Assembly (NCBI GenBank): GCA_947172415.1
Contig: OX359189.1
Span: forward strand, 4,292,501 to 4,356,500
Reading direction: 5' to 3'
DNA: 64,000 bases
DNA from: Chondrosia reniformis
Lineage: Eukaryota > Porifera > Demospongiae > Chondrillida > Chondrillidae
In this document: in pieces, positions 26,318 to 38,862 of the stretch
Layout: every line of letters starts with the position of its first letter
How positions within the stretch are numbered: the stretch's first letter is position 1
The notes under the pieces: model-generated
Told to the model about the DNA's origin: nothing
The model's database searches: none
What the model saw: the letters and a program-made list of their open reading frames with translations, nothing else
Translations under genes and position numbers: made by a program

Positions 26318-29239
26318 ATGACAAGTACAAAGTATAGAGATAGGATACCGGCTGGGAGGTCGCCCGGGTTAACAAGCTCCCCGTCATTAGGTAAAGGTAG
26401 GGTGCCTGGTGATGAAAAGTTAGCTAACTCTCCCCCATCTGTAGGTAGAGGGGTGCCTACTGGTGGGCAAGCTAGCCCCTCACTAGTTAAGAAGTGTAGT
26501 AATAAGCGGTGTAAAACATGTCCCTCTTTAGTTACTGGCCCTACTTTTAAGAGTTCAGTTACTGGCAGGACCTATCAAGTCCGTAGCCCTTGTGGTCCCC
26601 TAGGATGCCAGAGTAGGAATGTTGTGTATCTTATTACTTGTAAACAATGTGATGTACAGTATGTAGGAGAAACCTCTCAGATGCTTAGGAGTAGAATGAA
26701 CAACCATAGGACTAGTACCAAAGGTTTTAAGCCACTGTATCTTTACAATCACTTTAATTCTGATAACCATAGTTTTGATGATGCCTTGATTATGCCCATA
26801 GAACAGATACCTGAGACACCTAATTCTACTAGCCTCAGACTACTGAGAGAAGCGTTCTGGTACAAGGAACTCTGCTCTATTTACCCATATGGACTTAACG
26901 ATAACATTAAAGGCGTTGGCAATATTTCGAAACTTAAAAAAGAAATCATCGTATGGAACCTTTTTAATCGCTTATCTCATAAAAGACGGCATCGGCGCTC
27001 CAATCTAAAATCGACAGGCAGTAGTAATAACGCTGCCTACGACCCTAAATGGCTCAAAGAACGACTACCACTTTACAAGAACGTTGGCTTTCTAGCCAAA
27101 CTTAAACGCGATACTTTTGCATTACCAGCTCGACACCTTCATCGTTTGTTAAACTCGGTACAATGTCTCATCGATACCCCAGAAACACCTTTTCCGCTTA
27201 GACTTATGCTAATGATTAAAGACGTTATTAAAGCACGCGCTTCAGCCAGCCTTCCCAAACACCCAACGAAAACGACAAGTCCAGAAGGGTTTCTTAAAAT
27301 CGTGTTTCATAATAAAGGTGTAGAAAAAATAGGCCTCTCAGGTATCTTAAACCAAAAGTTAGTGTTAGAAACTGTCCCACCCTTTATACAAAACAAAGAG
27401 CCCCCATGTGTAGTATATAAGTATACCCAACCAATAGGACCTCAAATCTTTAACTTTTCACAAGCCTCCAAGTCAGATGTTTTTAGAAAACCAGAACCAT
27501 GTGAGTGTCACAAGTCCCCCTTCATTTACAAGCCCCTAGGCCATGTTTTAACAGGTGATCTACGTATTGTTAGTAACCCAAAACTTAGAAAACTTCTTAA
27601 GAAAGGACCAAAATTTAGAGAACCTAATAACTTTAATTGGGTAACTGCTTTAAAAATGTGTAAGGAAGGTCTTAGAAAATATAAGATTACCTGGGCCCGT
27701 AGAGAAAATGTATCTACTTCTGTATTTAGTGAGTGGGAAAATGCTGTACTTAAGAAAATTAATGATAGGATCTCTAAGCTGTCTAAATCGTATACCAAAT
27801 CCTCAGTAGCCAAGAAGACCCTTACTTGCCCTAAAATTAAGAAATTCTTAGCAGACCTACATGATAAGTATGTTATAGCCCCTGCCGATAAGGCCTCTAA
27901 TAATATAATTTTTATATGTAAGTCCTACTATAGACAAATTATTAATGAAGAACTAGGCAGTACCTCCACTTATGCTAAATGTGCAGTAGAACCCCAACAG
28001 TTAATTAGGAAACACATAGATTTCTTAAAACTAGAGAACTTAGAACCTAAACCAGACTGGTGTAACCTTCCCTCTTTTTACTGGATGCCTAAGCTACATA
28101 AGAACCCTTACAGCTACAGATTCATAGCCGCCTCTCACAAATGTACTACCAAACCCCTTTCTAGATTTCTAAATTCGGCGCTCAGACTAATTCTCAAACA
28201 TTTTAGAGAATACTGCCTAGGTATATATAGGAATACTGGTGTTAATGCCTTTTGGATTGTAGAAAACTCACTAGAAGTCTTAGATAGTCTTAGGTCTATA
28301 CCCACTAGAAAAGCCCAGCTAGCTAGTTTTGATTTTTCTACATTATATACAGCGATCCCCCATAATCTACTAAAAGATAAGATTACTAACCTAATTCATA
28401 GTGCCTATACCTGTAGAAAGTCCCAATATATAGAAGTCTGTCAGGATAAAGCCTTTTGGTCTAACAATGTCTCCAATAAAGCAGTCACAGCTGTTCATTT
28501 AGTAGAGCTCTTTAATTACCTTATTGACAACATTTATGTATGTGTAGACGGTTCTGTATTTAAGCAATGTGTAGGTATCCCTATGGGTACTGACTGTGCC
28601 CCTGTAGTTGCTAATCTTTTTCTGTTTGCCTATGAGTATGAGTTTATGAAAGGACTACTTAAGGATAACATCACCCTAGCTATTAAATTTTCCAATACTT
28701 ATAGGTATATTGATGACCTTTTATGTATTAACAACAAGGATTTTGAACTGTCAATTAGTGATATTTACCCCAAAGAACTTATTCTTAAAAAGACAAATAC
28801 CAGCCCTAAAAAATCCCCCTTTTTAGACTTAGATATAACCATTACTAACAATCAATTTATCACTAAAGTATATGATAAGCGAGAGGACTTTAACTTTGAT
28901 ATAGTAAATTTCCCCCATTTAGATAGTAATATTCCTAATACCCCAGCCTATGGTGTCTTTATTTCACAACTAATTAGGTATTCTAGAATATGTAGTGACT
29001 TCTCCAGTTTTCAGGCTAAAAGTTTGCAGTTATGCAGTAGGCTTATTAAGCAGGGTTACAAATACTTTAAGCTAAAATCAACCTTTAAAACCTTCCTATC
29101 CCGGCAGCCTCTAGTTAGAATCAAGTATAAGCAAAAAGTAGCTAGTATGCTTAAGGACTGTCTTGTGTTACCCCATATTGTGTTACCCCACCTCCAAAGA
29201 AATGTTACTACTAGAAGACCTAAGGGTAGACTTACGTAA
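26318..29239 (+). CDS. GIY-YIG endonuclease / reverse transcriptase of the Penelope-like element
   Basis: 973 residues, unbroken. An N-terminal basic, Pro/Ser-rich tail is followed by a cysteine cluster (C60, C65, C68, then C92, C97). The GIY-YIG nuclease at about 100-195 has VYLITC near 103-108, QYVGET at 114-119, R126, H130 and an EAFW segment at 178-181. A basic linker (about 200-330) and a Cys-rich ECHKS region near 396-400 precede the reverse transcriptase, about 515-850: PADKASNN (522-529), FYWMPKLHKNP (587-597), FDFSTLYTAIP with catalytic D672, GIPMGTDCAPVVAN and YRYIDD with D799-D800. The product should copy its RNA at a nicked target. The chosen start is the first ATG of the open frame after the left pseudo-LTR. 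The last 66 or so codons lie in the right pseudo-LTR. Codons for about 195-330 are unusually CpG-rich compared with the rest. Confidence 0.93.
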   Translation: MTSTKYRDRIPAGRSPGLTSSPSLGKGRVPGDEKLANSPPSVGRGVPTGGQASPSLVKKCSNKRCKTCPSLVTGPTFKSSVTGRTYQVRSPCGPLGCQSRNVVYLITCKQCDVQYVGETSQMLRSRMNNHRTSTKGFKPLYLYNHFNSDNHSFDDALIMPIEQIPETPNSTSLRLLREAFWYKELCSIYPYGLNDNIKGVGNISKLKKEIIVWNLFNRLSHKRRHRRSNLKSTGSSNNAAYDPKWLKERLPLYKNVGFLAKLKRDTFALPARHLHRLLNSVQCLIDTPETPFPLRLMLMIKDVIKARASASLPKHPTKTTSPEGFLKIVFHNKGVEKIGLSGILNQKLVLETVPPFIQNKEPPCVVYKYTQPIGPQIFNFSQASKSDVFRKPEPCECHKSPFIYKPLGHVLTGDLRIVSNPKLRKLLKKGPKFREPNNFNWVTALKMCKEGLRKYKITWARRENVSTSVFSEWENAVLKKINDRISKLSKSYTKSSVAKKTLTCPKIKKFLADLHDKYVIAPADKASNNIIFICKSYYRQIINEELGSTSTYAKCAVEPQQLIRKHIDFLKLENLEPKPDWCNLPSFYWMPKLHKNPYSYRFIAASHKCTTKPLSRFLNSALRLILKHFREYCLGIYRNTGVNAFWIVENSLEVLDSLRSIPTRKAQLASFDFSTLYTAIPHNLLKDKITNLIHSAYTCRKSQYIEVCQDKAFWSNNVSNKAVTAVHLVELFNYLIDNIYVCVDGSVFKQCVGIPMGTDCAPVVANLFLFAYEYEFMKGLLKDNITLAIKFSNTYRYIDDLLCINNKDFELSISDIYPKELILKKTNTSPKKSPFLDLDITITNNQFITKVYDKREDFNFDIVNFPHLDSNIPNTPAYGVFISQLIRYSRICSDFSSFQAKSLQLCSRLIKQGYKYFKLKSTFKTFLSRQPLVRIKYKQKVASMLKDCLVLPHIVLPHLQRNVTTRRPKGRLT

Positions 29240-29691
29240 TATGTCCTACTTGTGTCTATAGTTATGCTGAGTCTGTTTTACCTGTACAAGCAAGATTACT
29301 AATAGATTTATAATTAATTCATAAAAGTTAATTGGACCTACATTCCTTTCATAAAATTAAATTTCATCATGTGTCTTAGTTAACACCTTATTTAACTTTT
29401 GGCGCCAAAATAGTGTATATAAGGCCCCTAGATTTAGCATAGTGAGCCAAGGATTCACAGAAGATCAAGATAAAGAAAAAGACAAAGACTCCCAGGATCA
29501 CTGATGAAGGGTGGAATTCCCAGAAACGGCTGTCTGACCCAGTGGAGAAGAAGATGAAAGAAGGGAAAAGAAGGAAGAAAAGACTACTGTATCTTCATCT
29601 AAAGCTCTCTTTAGGTTTAGTTCCCCTATAGGCTCTTTTTACAGAATAGGCATATAGCATGTAGGAAAATGGTATCTTAGATTTTTCATGT
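29037..29691 (+). repeat. Right pseudo-LTR of the Penelope-like element
   Basis: Direct repeat of 25536-26190. It contains the ORF tail and stop (29237-29239), TATA box 29416-29424 and the second hammerhead. It ends in TTTTTCATGT, after which satellite AACTAGTAC resumes. The truncated copy at 42572-43231 ends at exactly the same base and is followed by the same satellite bases. Confidence 0.92.
29489..29547 (+). ncRNA. Hammerhead ribozyme, type I, copy 2
   Basis: Identical to the copy at 25988-26046. Core CTGATGA is at 29501-29507 and the predicted cleavage follows 29534. With a ribozyme in each repeat, a read-through transcript would be cut at both ends into a unit-length RNA of about 3.5 kb; this is inference from known element biology. 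Confidence 0.8.
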
Positions 29692-30825
29692 AACTAGTAC
29701 ATACAGAAATTCACACCACTAGTATATACAAGTAGTACATATAACTACAAACAACTAGTTAATACAACTAGTACATGCAAGTACTTACTAGTACATACAA
29801 CTAGTACATACAACTAGTACATATAACTAGTACATGGCCACCACTAAATACAGATTGATACTAGAATATACAATTAGTACGTACAATAATACAAAGAGTT
29901 AGTAAATACAGATTGTTACTAGTACTTTCATCTAGTACATACAATTAGTACATACACCTAGTACATACAACTAGTACATACAACTAGTACATATAACTAG
30001 TACATGCAATTACTTACTAGTACATAGAACTAATACTTATAACTAGTCCATACAACATTTACACAAAACTAGTACATACAACTAGTAAATATAACTGCTT
30101 ACAACTAGTATATACAACTAATAAATACAGATAGTTGCTAGTACATACATTTAGTTTATACAATTACTTCATACAACTAGTACGTATAACTAACACATGT
30201 AACTAGAAAATACAGATTGTTACTAGTACATACAATTAGTGCATACAACTAGTAACTACAACTAGTAAATATAATTAGTACATACACAAATTTAGCACAA
30301 CTAGTACAAACAGGTAGTACATAAAACTACATAAAACTAGTTCACACAACTAGTACATATAACTAGTAAGCACAATTAGTACATACAGCTAGTACATATA
30401 ACTAGTACATACAACTACTAAATAGAACTTATAAAGAACTAGTACTTTCAACTAGTACATAAAACAAGTACACAGAACTAGTACATAGAACTAGTTCATT
30501 TATCTAGTTACTAGCACGTACAACTAGTACATACAACTAGTACATACAACTAATACATACAACTAGTAACTACAACTAGTATATATAACTAGTACATACA
30601 CAAATTTCGCACAACTAGTGCACACATGTAGTACATATAACTACATACAGCTAGTTCAAACAATTAGTTCATACAACTAGTAACTAGTACATACACAAAT
30701 TTCGCACAACTAGTACAAACAAGTAGTACATAAAACTACATAAAACTAGTTCAAGCAACTAGTACATAGAACTAGTAAATACAATTAGTACATACAGCTA
30801 GTACATAAACTAGTAAATATAACTA
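29692..30825 (+). repeat. 13-bp satellite block
   Basis: Satellite in the usual orientation. A short variant with ACACAAATTTCGCACAACTAG repeats at about 30600 and 30690. No gene is seen. Confidence 0.9.
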
Positions 30826-31927
30826 CGCTAGTGGAACATGTCCATACTTCCAGAAAGTTATTTTAATTAATTATTCTATTTTACTTTAGAAACATCGTAT
30901 TTTACTTTAGAAACATCGTATCACTAAACAAGTTATATAGAATTGAAGCGCTATTCTTTCTTAATATCTTGGCTACAAAAGCGTCACGATTGCAGGCCTA
31001 AAGGAGAACGTAAGCGGCCGTAAGTGATAGGTGCCAAATCCCCAAAATGTTTTATTAGATAGTGGAAAATACGAATATAGAATAAATGGTGACACCAATC
31101 TATGAAGGATAATGATATCTAAGGATGGTATGTATACTCCTTTTAAATTCCCTTTAGTTTTTGAATTATAATTGAAAACCTATTTTCGTACCTTTATCAG
31201 GCGCCTCTAGTACTTAATATCTCAGTTAAACAAGGGAATATTCCAGGAGTATATATACAACTTTTAGGCTGTTACTTACTGAAGAGATTGATGTTAAAAA
31301 ATGGTTAGATATACAATTCTCCACTGTCTAATAATTGGTTCGTTTTCCATTTGTCTCTTCTCCTTCGAGTAATGGTATTGTCACGTGATTGTCAGCCAAA
31401 ATTAGTAGTATAGCTGAGCCATCATAAAATGACGTCTTATGACGTTTAACAGGCACCCAAATATTTGGTACAACATTAGACTTCCGAAGTTTAAATGTCA
31501 AGTAAGGCATCTCGGTAGCGATACAGTTTCTTTGATTGGAGTTTTTTGCTGTTGTAAGAGGTAAATGGAAAAAGTAAGCATAATGCATGTCTACTAATAT
31601 CTACGTAATTATCAATGGCGAAAATGTATGAGCAATTAACGAAGTATAATCAAAAGAAAATAGAACGTTTCGGTCACGTAGGCCTTTTTTGGCCTTCCTC
31701 CGTCGTTGGCCTTCCTCCACTCTACTATATAATTTGCTCATAAGTTTTCACAATTGATAATTTAACATGGTAACGACTAGTGATGGCTCGTGACGTTTCA
31801 GTGGCTGGTGCTTCGGTTCATGCGCAGGTCACATGCTAGAGACACTTCCGCCTAGAATGTGACACCTCTGAAAGCACTAATAAGACGATTTACAAAATGG
31901 GAAATTTGTGGACATGTTACACATGCG
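30826..31927 (+). mobile_element. 1.1-kb terminal-inverted-repeat element, copy 1
   Basis: Bounded by inverted ends CGCTAGTGGAACATGTCCA and the complement of a CGCATGTGTAACATGTCCA end (16 of 19 match). The flanks rebuild the satellite word AACTAGTACAT if a 2-bp TA was duplicated. It carries a 21-22 bp tandem duplication around TTTACTTTAGAAACATCGTA (about 30876-30919) and GGCCTTCCTCC repeats near 31690-31730. A minus-strand frame at 31588-31328 shares a block (RNCIATEMPYLT) with the other copy but has no recognised domain. It is probably a non-autonomous DNA transposon; the superfamily is not determined. Confidence 0.7.
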
Positions 31928-32322
31928 TAGTACATACAATTACTTACTAGTACATACAACTAGTTCATACAACTACTTACTAGTACATACAACTAGTACA
32001 TAAAATTATTTCATACAACTAGTACATATAACTAGTACATACAACAATTACACACACCTAGTACATAAAACTAGTGCATATAACTACATACAACTAGTAC
32101 ATACTAGTACATACAATTAGTAAATACATATTGTTACTATTACTTACACCTATTCCATACAACTAGTACATACATCTAGTACGTACATACATCTAGTACA
32201 AATAACTAGTACATACAACTATAACATACAACTAGTGCATAGAACTAGTATATACAGCTAGTACATAAAATTAGCACATATAACTACTACATACAACTAC
32301 TTACTAGTACATACAACTAGTA
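31928..32322 (+). repeat. 13-bp satellite block
   Basis: Short satellite stretch between the inverted-repeat element and the Jockey/CR1-type LINE. Nothing else is seen. Confidence 0.88.
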
Positions 32323-32323
32323 C

Positions 32324-32777
32324 TTGGCGAAACCTAACACTAAACTTTTGTATGGCTTCCTAGTTTCCCACTCCTTAATTCAACCTATCTCCCAGCCTAC
32401 AAGAATCTCTGAATCTTCCAATTCTTTCATTGACCTCTTCCTTACCACGCCCGATGTCCCAATCTCCAAATCAATGGTACTTGACTGTGTTATCTCCAAT
32501 CATCTTCCTATCCTTCTAGATCTTGCCCTTCCTGTCACTAAACCTGCTCGATGTTCAATCATTTAAGCATTTCTCTGAAGCTGATTTTGTTGATGATCTC
32601 TGGTCTGTCCTATGGTGCATTGCTGAGTTATTTGATGATGTTGACGACAAAATGAGTGTTTTCAACACACTCTTCCAAGAGGTCCTTGAAGTCCATACCC
32701 CAATCAAGTCTGTTCGAGTAAAGAAGAATACCGCTCCGTGGATCTCTAAACCCATCCGAGATGACATGGACAAGTGA
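32324..32777 (+). pseudogene. AP endonuclease C-terminal fragment of the LINE
   Basis: Two overlapping plus-strand frames. The first contains SFIDLFLTTPD and VISNHLPILLDLAL, matching the end of the AP-like endonuclease of Jockey/CR1-type LINEs (the usual SDH is SNH here). The second continues into the linker with FQEVLEVHTPIKSVRVKKN and APWISKPIRDDMDK, a block that usually precedes the reverse transcriptase. A stop follows at 32774, probably a decayed CGA codon, and a frameshift lies near 32530. The catalytic N-terminal half of the nuclease is absent. Confidence 0.72.
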
Positions 32778-33495
32778 AACAGACTCCTCAAACTCCATCG
32801 TCGGAATCCATCTGAAAACAAAGTGCATGCTGATCCACTCCTCACGGAAGAAGGTTGATGGTAACTTGGAGCTTAGTGTTGAAGGTCAACCCATTGAACT
32901 GGTTCGGGTATTCAAGTTTCTTGGTGTGCTCCTAAATGATGCTTTGACCTGGAGTGATCACATTGCCCACATCTGTGCTAAAGCTTCACGTAGCTTGAAC
33001 TTGCTTCGGCGTCTCTCATGGTTTCTTCCTAAATGTCTTCTTTTCCTATACTTCAAGTCCTACGTCCTTCTGACACTCGACTATTGTGATGTTGTATGGT
33101 CCTGCTGTACCTTTGAAGAAGCTAAACGCCTAGAAACTCGTTTCAACTTTGGTTGTCGTCACATTCTTCATAAGCCTCGCCTCTACTCTGCCTCCTCGGC
33201 CAGACAGGAAATAGGTTTAACCTCTTTAAACGACAGAAGAAAACTCCACATGTGTACAATGTACAAGTGCTTAAACTCCTTATCTCCACCATACCTGTCA
33301 CGTCTTCTCCACACTCCATCAACCCACCAAACCACACTTGCATCCTCTACAAAACAGCTCAATCTCCCTATGACACGTTCCAGCTTTGGACAAAAAGCTT
33401 TCAGCTTTGCTGGTGCTTCAACATGGCGATCCCTCCCAGACAGCATTCGAACGTGTAATGACTACTCCCTATTCTGTCAACTGTGCAGTGGATGA
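32778..33495 (+). pseudogene. Post-catalytic reverse transcriptase C-terminus of the LINE
   Basis: Plus-strand frame with VFKFLGVLLNDALTWSDHI, LRRLSWFLPKCLLFLYFKS and LDYCDVVW, the thumb and C-terminal segment of Jockey/CR1-type polymerases, followed by the usual tail with IGLTSLNDRRKLHM. The catalytic Asp-bearing motifs that should precede it are missing through the deletion near 32825. Not functional. Confidence 0.78.
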
Positions 33496-33681
33496 ACATA
33501 TTTCTATTTTGTTTGAATATCTCACATGAATTTATTATTTCTTTACTTGAATCATATGACTGACAATCCTTTATATATATATTATTTAATTTTCTTTTTT
33601 CTGAATTTTGTGGGTGCCTTCAGAATAGCCTTTGGCTAGTGGCTTTCCCAATTTAATAAGATTACAAAACCAAACTAAACC

Positions 33682-36600
33682 AAGTACATACAACTACTTA
33701 CTAGGACATACAACTAGTACATAAAATTATTACATACAATAAGTACATATAACTAGTACATTCAACAATTACACACAACTAGTACATAAAACTAATACAT
33801 ATAACTACATACAACTAGTACATACAATTAATAAATACAGATTGTTACTAGTACATACACCTAGTACATACAACCAGCACAAACAATTAGTAAATAAAAC
33901 TAGTACATGCAAACTAAATACAGATTGATACTAGAACATATACCTAGTTGAAAGAGCTATTAAATACATATTGTAACTAGTACCTACAACTAGTAACAAC
34001 AACTAGTAAATACAATTAGTACAATTAACTAGTACATACAACTAGTACATACAACTATTACATACAACTAGTACACAGAACTAGTACATATATCTAGTCA
34101 CTAGAACATACAAGTAGTACATATAAATACATACAACTAGTTCAAACAACTGGTACATAAAACTAGTAAATACAACTAGTACTTAGAGCTAGTACATACA
34201 ACTAGTACATATAACTAGTACATACAACTACTAACTAGAACATATATACAACTTTTACATTCAACAAGTATATATAACTAGTACATACAACTAGTACAAA
34301 CAACTATTACATGCTACTAGAATATATAAGTAGTACATATAACTAGTACATATATCTAGTTACTAGTACATACAACTAGTATATAAAACTAGAAACTTCA
34401 ACTAGTATATATAACTAGTACATAAAAAATTACTCACAACTAGAACAAATCAGGAGTCCATATAACTACATACAACTTTACATACAATTAGTACATATAA
34501 ATAGTTCATAAAACAATTGCACACAACTAGTACATAAAACAAGTACATATAACAACATGCAACTAGTACATACAATTAGTAAATACAGATTGTTACTAGT
34601 ACATACACCTAGTACATACAACAAATATATACAATTAGTATGTATAGCTAGTACCATCCAACTATTAAATACAGTTTGTTACTAGTACATACAATTATTA
34701 TATACAACTAGTACATACAACTGGTACATCCAGCCAGTATATACAACTAGTACATACCACTAGTACATACAACTATTTCATACAACTAGTACATAACACT
34801 AGTAACTGCAAGTAGTATATGAAACTAGTACATACAAAAATTACATCCAACTAGTACAAACCACTAGTACATATAACTATATACAAGTAGTTCAAACAAT
34901 TACTACTTACGACTAGTACATACAACTAGAACATACAACTACTTACTAGTACATACAACTAGTACATATAATTATTACCTACAAATAGTACATATAACTA
35001 GTACATACAAATAGTACATACAACATTTACACGCTACTAGTACATACAACTAGTACATATAACTACATACAAATAGTACAAACAACTAGTACATACTACT
35101 TATACATGCAACTTCTAAATACAGATTGATACTAGAACATGTAACTAATACAAAGAGCTAGTAAATACATATTGTTACTAGTACTTACACCTAGTGCATA
35201 CACCTAGTACCTACAACTAGTGCATTCAACTAGTACATACAACAAGTACATATAAATAGTACATGTAACTGCTACATACAACTATTACATACAACTAGTA
35301 ACTACAACTAGTATATATAACTAGTACATACAAAAATTACACACAACTAGTACAAACCAGTAGTGCATATAACTACATACAACTATTTCAAACAACTACT
35401 GCTTACGACTAGTACATACAACTACTACATACACCTAGTATATAAAATTAGTACATACAACTAATACATACCACTAGTACATACAACTACTTACTAGTAC
35501 ATACAACTACTTACTAGTACACACAACTACTACATACAACTAGTACATATAATTAGTACATGTAACTAGTACATATAACTAGTACATACAACAATTACCT
35601 ACAATTAGTACAAACAACTAGTATATATAACTACACACAACTAATATATACAATTTGCAAATACAATTTGTTACTAGTGTATACACCTAGTACCTACAAC
35701 TTGTACAAACAACTAGTACATATAACTAGTACATGCAACTACTAAATACAGTTTTACACTAGAACATACAACTAGTACAAAGAGCTTATAAATACATATT
35801 GTTACTAGTAGTTACACCTAGTACTTACCAATAGTACATACAATTGCTTACTAGTACATACAACTTGTACATACAATTAGTACATACCACTTTTACAAAT
35901 AACTACAGTTTGTTACTAGTGCATACAATTAGGACCTACAACTAGAACATTCAGCTGGTACATACAACTAGTACATATAACTAGTACATAAAACTACTAA
36001 CTAGAACATATATACAACTTGTAAATACAACTAGTACATACAACAAGTCCAAACAACTATTTCATACATCTAATACATACACCTATTACATAAAACCAGT
36101 ACATAACTAGTACATACAAGTAGTACATGTAACTACACACAACTAATTGAAACAACTAGTACATAAAACTAGTACATACAAATAGTACATACAGCTAGTG
36201 CATAAAACTAGTAAATACAACTAGTACATACAAATAGGACATATAACTAGTACATATAACAATTACACACAACTAGTCCATTCTACTAGTACATATATAT
36301 AACTACATACAACTAGTTCCTAGTACTAGTACCTACAACTAGTTAATCCTGATTGTTACAAGAACTTACACCTAGTAAATACAACGAATACATGCAACTC
36401 TATACTTACTAGTACATACAACTAATACATACACTTAGTACATACAACGAGTAAATACAACTAGTAGTAACAAAAATTACACACAACTAGTATATACAAC
36501 TAGTACATATAACTACATACAACTGGTACATACAATTAGTACATTCAACTAGTAAATTCAGATTGTTACTAGAACATACACCTAGTACATGCAACTTTAT

Positions 36601-38862
36601 ACTTACTAGCACATACAACTAATGCATACACTTAGTACATACAACGAGTAAATACAACTAGTAGTTACAAAAATTACACACAATTAGTACATACAACTAG
36701 TACATATAACTACATACAACAAATACATACAATTAGTACATACAACTAGTACATATAACTTGTGGTTACAACAATTACACACAACTAGTACGTACAAATG
36801 GTACTTATACCTACATACAACTAGTACATACAATTAGCACATTCAACTAGTAAATTCAGATTGTTACTAGTATATACACCTAGTACATACATCTAGTACA
36901 TACAACTAGTAACTATAACTAGTAAATATATCTAATACATACAAAAATTACAGACAACTAGTACATACAAGTAGTACATATAACTACATACAACTAGTTC
37001 AAACAACTAGTACATAAAACTAGTACATACAACTAGTACATAGAGCTAGGACATAAAACTAGTAAATACAACTAGTACATACAACTAGGACATATAACTA
37101 GTACATATAACAATTACACTCAACTAGTCCATTCTGCTAGTACATATAACTACATACAACTAGTTCATAGTTCTAGTACATACAACTAGTTAATACTGAT
37201 TGTTACAAGAACATACACCTAGTAAATACAACAAGTACATGCAACTATATACTTACTAGTACACACAACTAATACATACACTTAGTACATACAACGAGTA
37301 AATACAACTAGTAGTTACCACAATTACAGACAACTAGTACATACAACTAGTACATAGAACTACATACAACTAGTACATACAATGAGTACATCAAACTAGA
37401 ACATATAACTAGTACATATAATACCATACAACTAGGACATACAACTAGTACATACAACTATTACTTATAACTAGTACATGCAACTACTTCCTAGTACATA
37501 CAACTAGTACATACAACTAGTACCTGCAATTAAAAAATACATCTAGATACTAGTACATACAACTAGTACAAACAACTAGTATATAAAACTAGTAACTACA
37601 ACTAGAAAATATAACTAGTACATACAAACATTACACACAACTAGTACATACAATTAATACTACAACTAAGTCATAGAACTAGTACATATAACCAGTATAT
37701 ATAACTAGTACATACATATAGTACATACAAATAGTACATACAAGAAGAACATACAACCAGTTACTATTACATAGAACTAGTACATAAAAATAGTAACTAC
37801 AACTAGTAAGTATAATTAGTAGATACAAAAATTACATACAAGTAATATTTACAACTAGTTCATACAACTAGCAATTACAACTAGTTACTAGTACCTGCTA
37901 CTAGTACATACAACTAGTACATACAACTAGTACACACAACAATTACATTGCTAGTACATTCACCTAGTACATACAACTAGTACATACAACTAGTACACAC
38001 AACTAGTACATATTGCTAGTACATTCACCTAGTACATACAATAGTACATATAACTAGTACATGCAACTATTTACTAGTTACAATTAGTACAAACAGCTAG
38101 GACATATAACAAGTACATACAACAATTACTTAGAACTAGAACATACAACTAGTACATACAATTAGTACATATATCTAGTTACCATTACCTTCAACTAGTA
38201 CATAAAACTACTAACTACAACTAGTAAATTTAACTAATATAAAAAATTACAGACAACTAGTACATACAAGTAGTATCTATAACTACAAACAACTAGTACA
38301 TACAGCTACTACATACAAATAGTAACTATTACTAGTACATACATCTAGTATATAAAACTAGTACATAAAAGTAATACATAGAATTAGTACATACAACTAG
38401 TACATACAACTAGTACATAGAATTAGCACATACAGCCAGTACATACAACTAGTACATATAACTAGTAGATACAATAATTATATACACACAACTAGTACCT
38501 ACAACTAGAACATACAACTTCTGACTAGTACATACCACTAGTACATATAATTAGTACATACAACTAGTACATATAACCAGTACCTACATCAATTACACAC
38601 AAATAGTACATACAACTAGTACATAAAACTGCATGAAACTAGTACTTACAATTAGTAAATACAGATTGTTACTAGTACATTCACCTAGTACATACAGCAA
38701 GTACATACAATTAGTACATATACCTAGTATATGCAACTATTAAATACAGATTGTTACTAGTACATACAATTAGTACACACAACTAGTACACACAGCTAGT
38801 ACATACAACTAGAACATATCTCGAGCACATACAACTACTAACTAGATCATAGATACATCTAG
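33682..38862 (+). repeat. 13-bp satellite block with 0.2-0.35 kb higher-order units
   Basis: Satellite in the same orientation. The marker GATTGTTACTAG and a companion CATGCAACTNTATACTTACTAG (about 36385, 36589, 37230; again near 49872) show longer units of roughly 200-350 bp. No gene, RNA or other element is recognised in 5.2 kb. Confidence 0.9.

Larger units (their letters stand above)
25536..29691 (+). mobile_element. Penelope-like retroelement, full length, Naiad-like domain order
   Basis: Complete element of 4,156 bp: left pseudo-LTR 25536-26190, unique part with a single 973-codon ORF, right pseudo-LTR 29037-29691. The left repeat starts inside the coding frame (the last 66 or so codons are duplicated), the tandem partial-copy arrangement typical of Penelope-like elements. 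The GIY-YIG endonuclease lies before the reverse transcriptase, as described for the Naiad/Chlamys-type permuted group, whereas canonical Penelope elements carry it at the C-terminus. The two pseudo-LTRs appear identical to my eye and the ORF is unbroken, so the insertion is recent and may be active. It sits in satellite on both sides. Confidence 0.9.
32323..33681 (+). mobile_element. Jockey/CR1-type LINE, truncated and internally deleted
   Basis: Plus-strand relic. It begins in the C-terminal end of an AP-type endonuclease, loses most of the reverse transcriptase at a junction near 32825, resumes in the region after the catalytic motifs, and ends in a 3' untranslated tail with GCCTTTGGCTAGTGGC and AAACCAAACTAAACC. 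Both ends abut satellite. Because an AP-type rather than restriction-like nuclease is visible, it belongs to a different LINE lineage from the two minus-strand families in the window. Confidence 0.75.

Noticed and set aside
31328-31588. Minus-strand 86-codon frame in the 1.1-kb element and its relative at 39050-39355
   Set aside because: A short block is shared because the DNA is shared; the starts and ends differ and no domain is recognised, so I do not call it a gene.
33143-33446. Minus-strand frames over the Jockey/CR1-type fragment
   Set aside because: Shadows of the plus-strand polymerase C-terminus.
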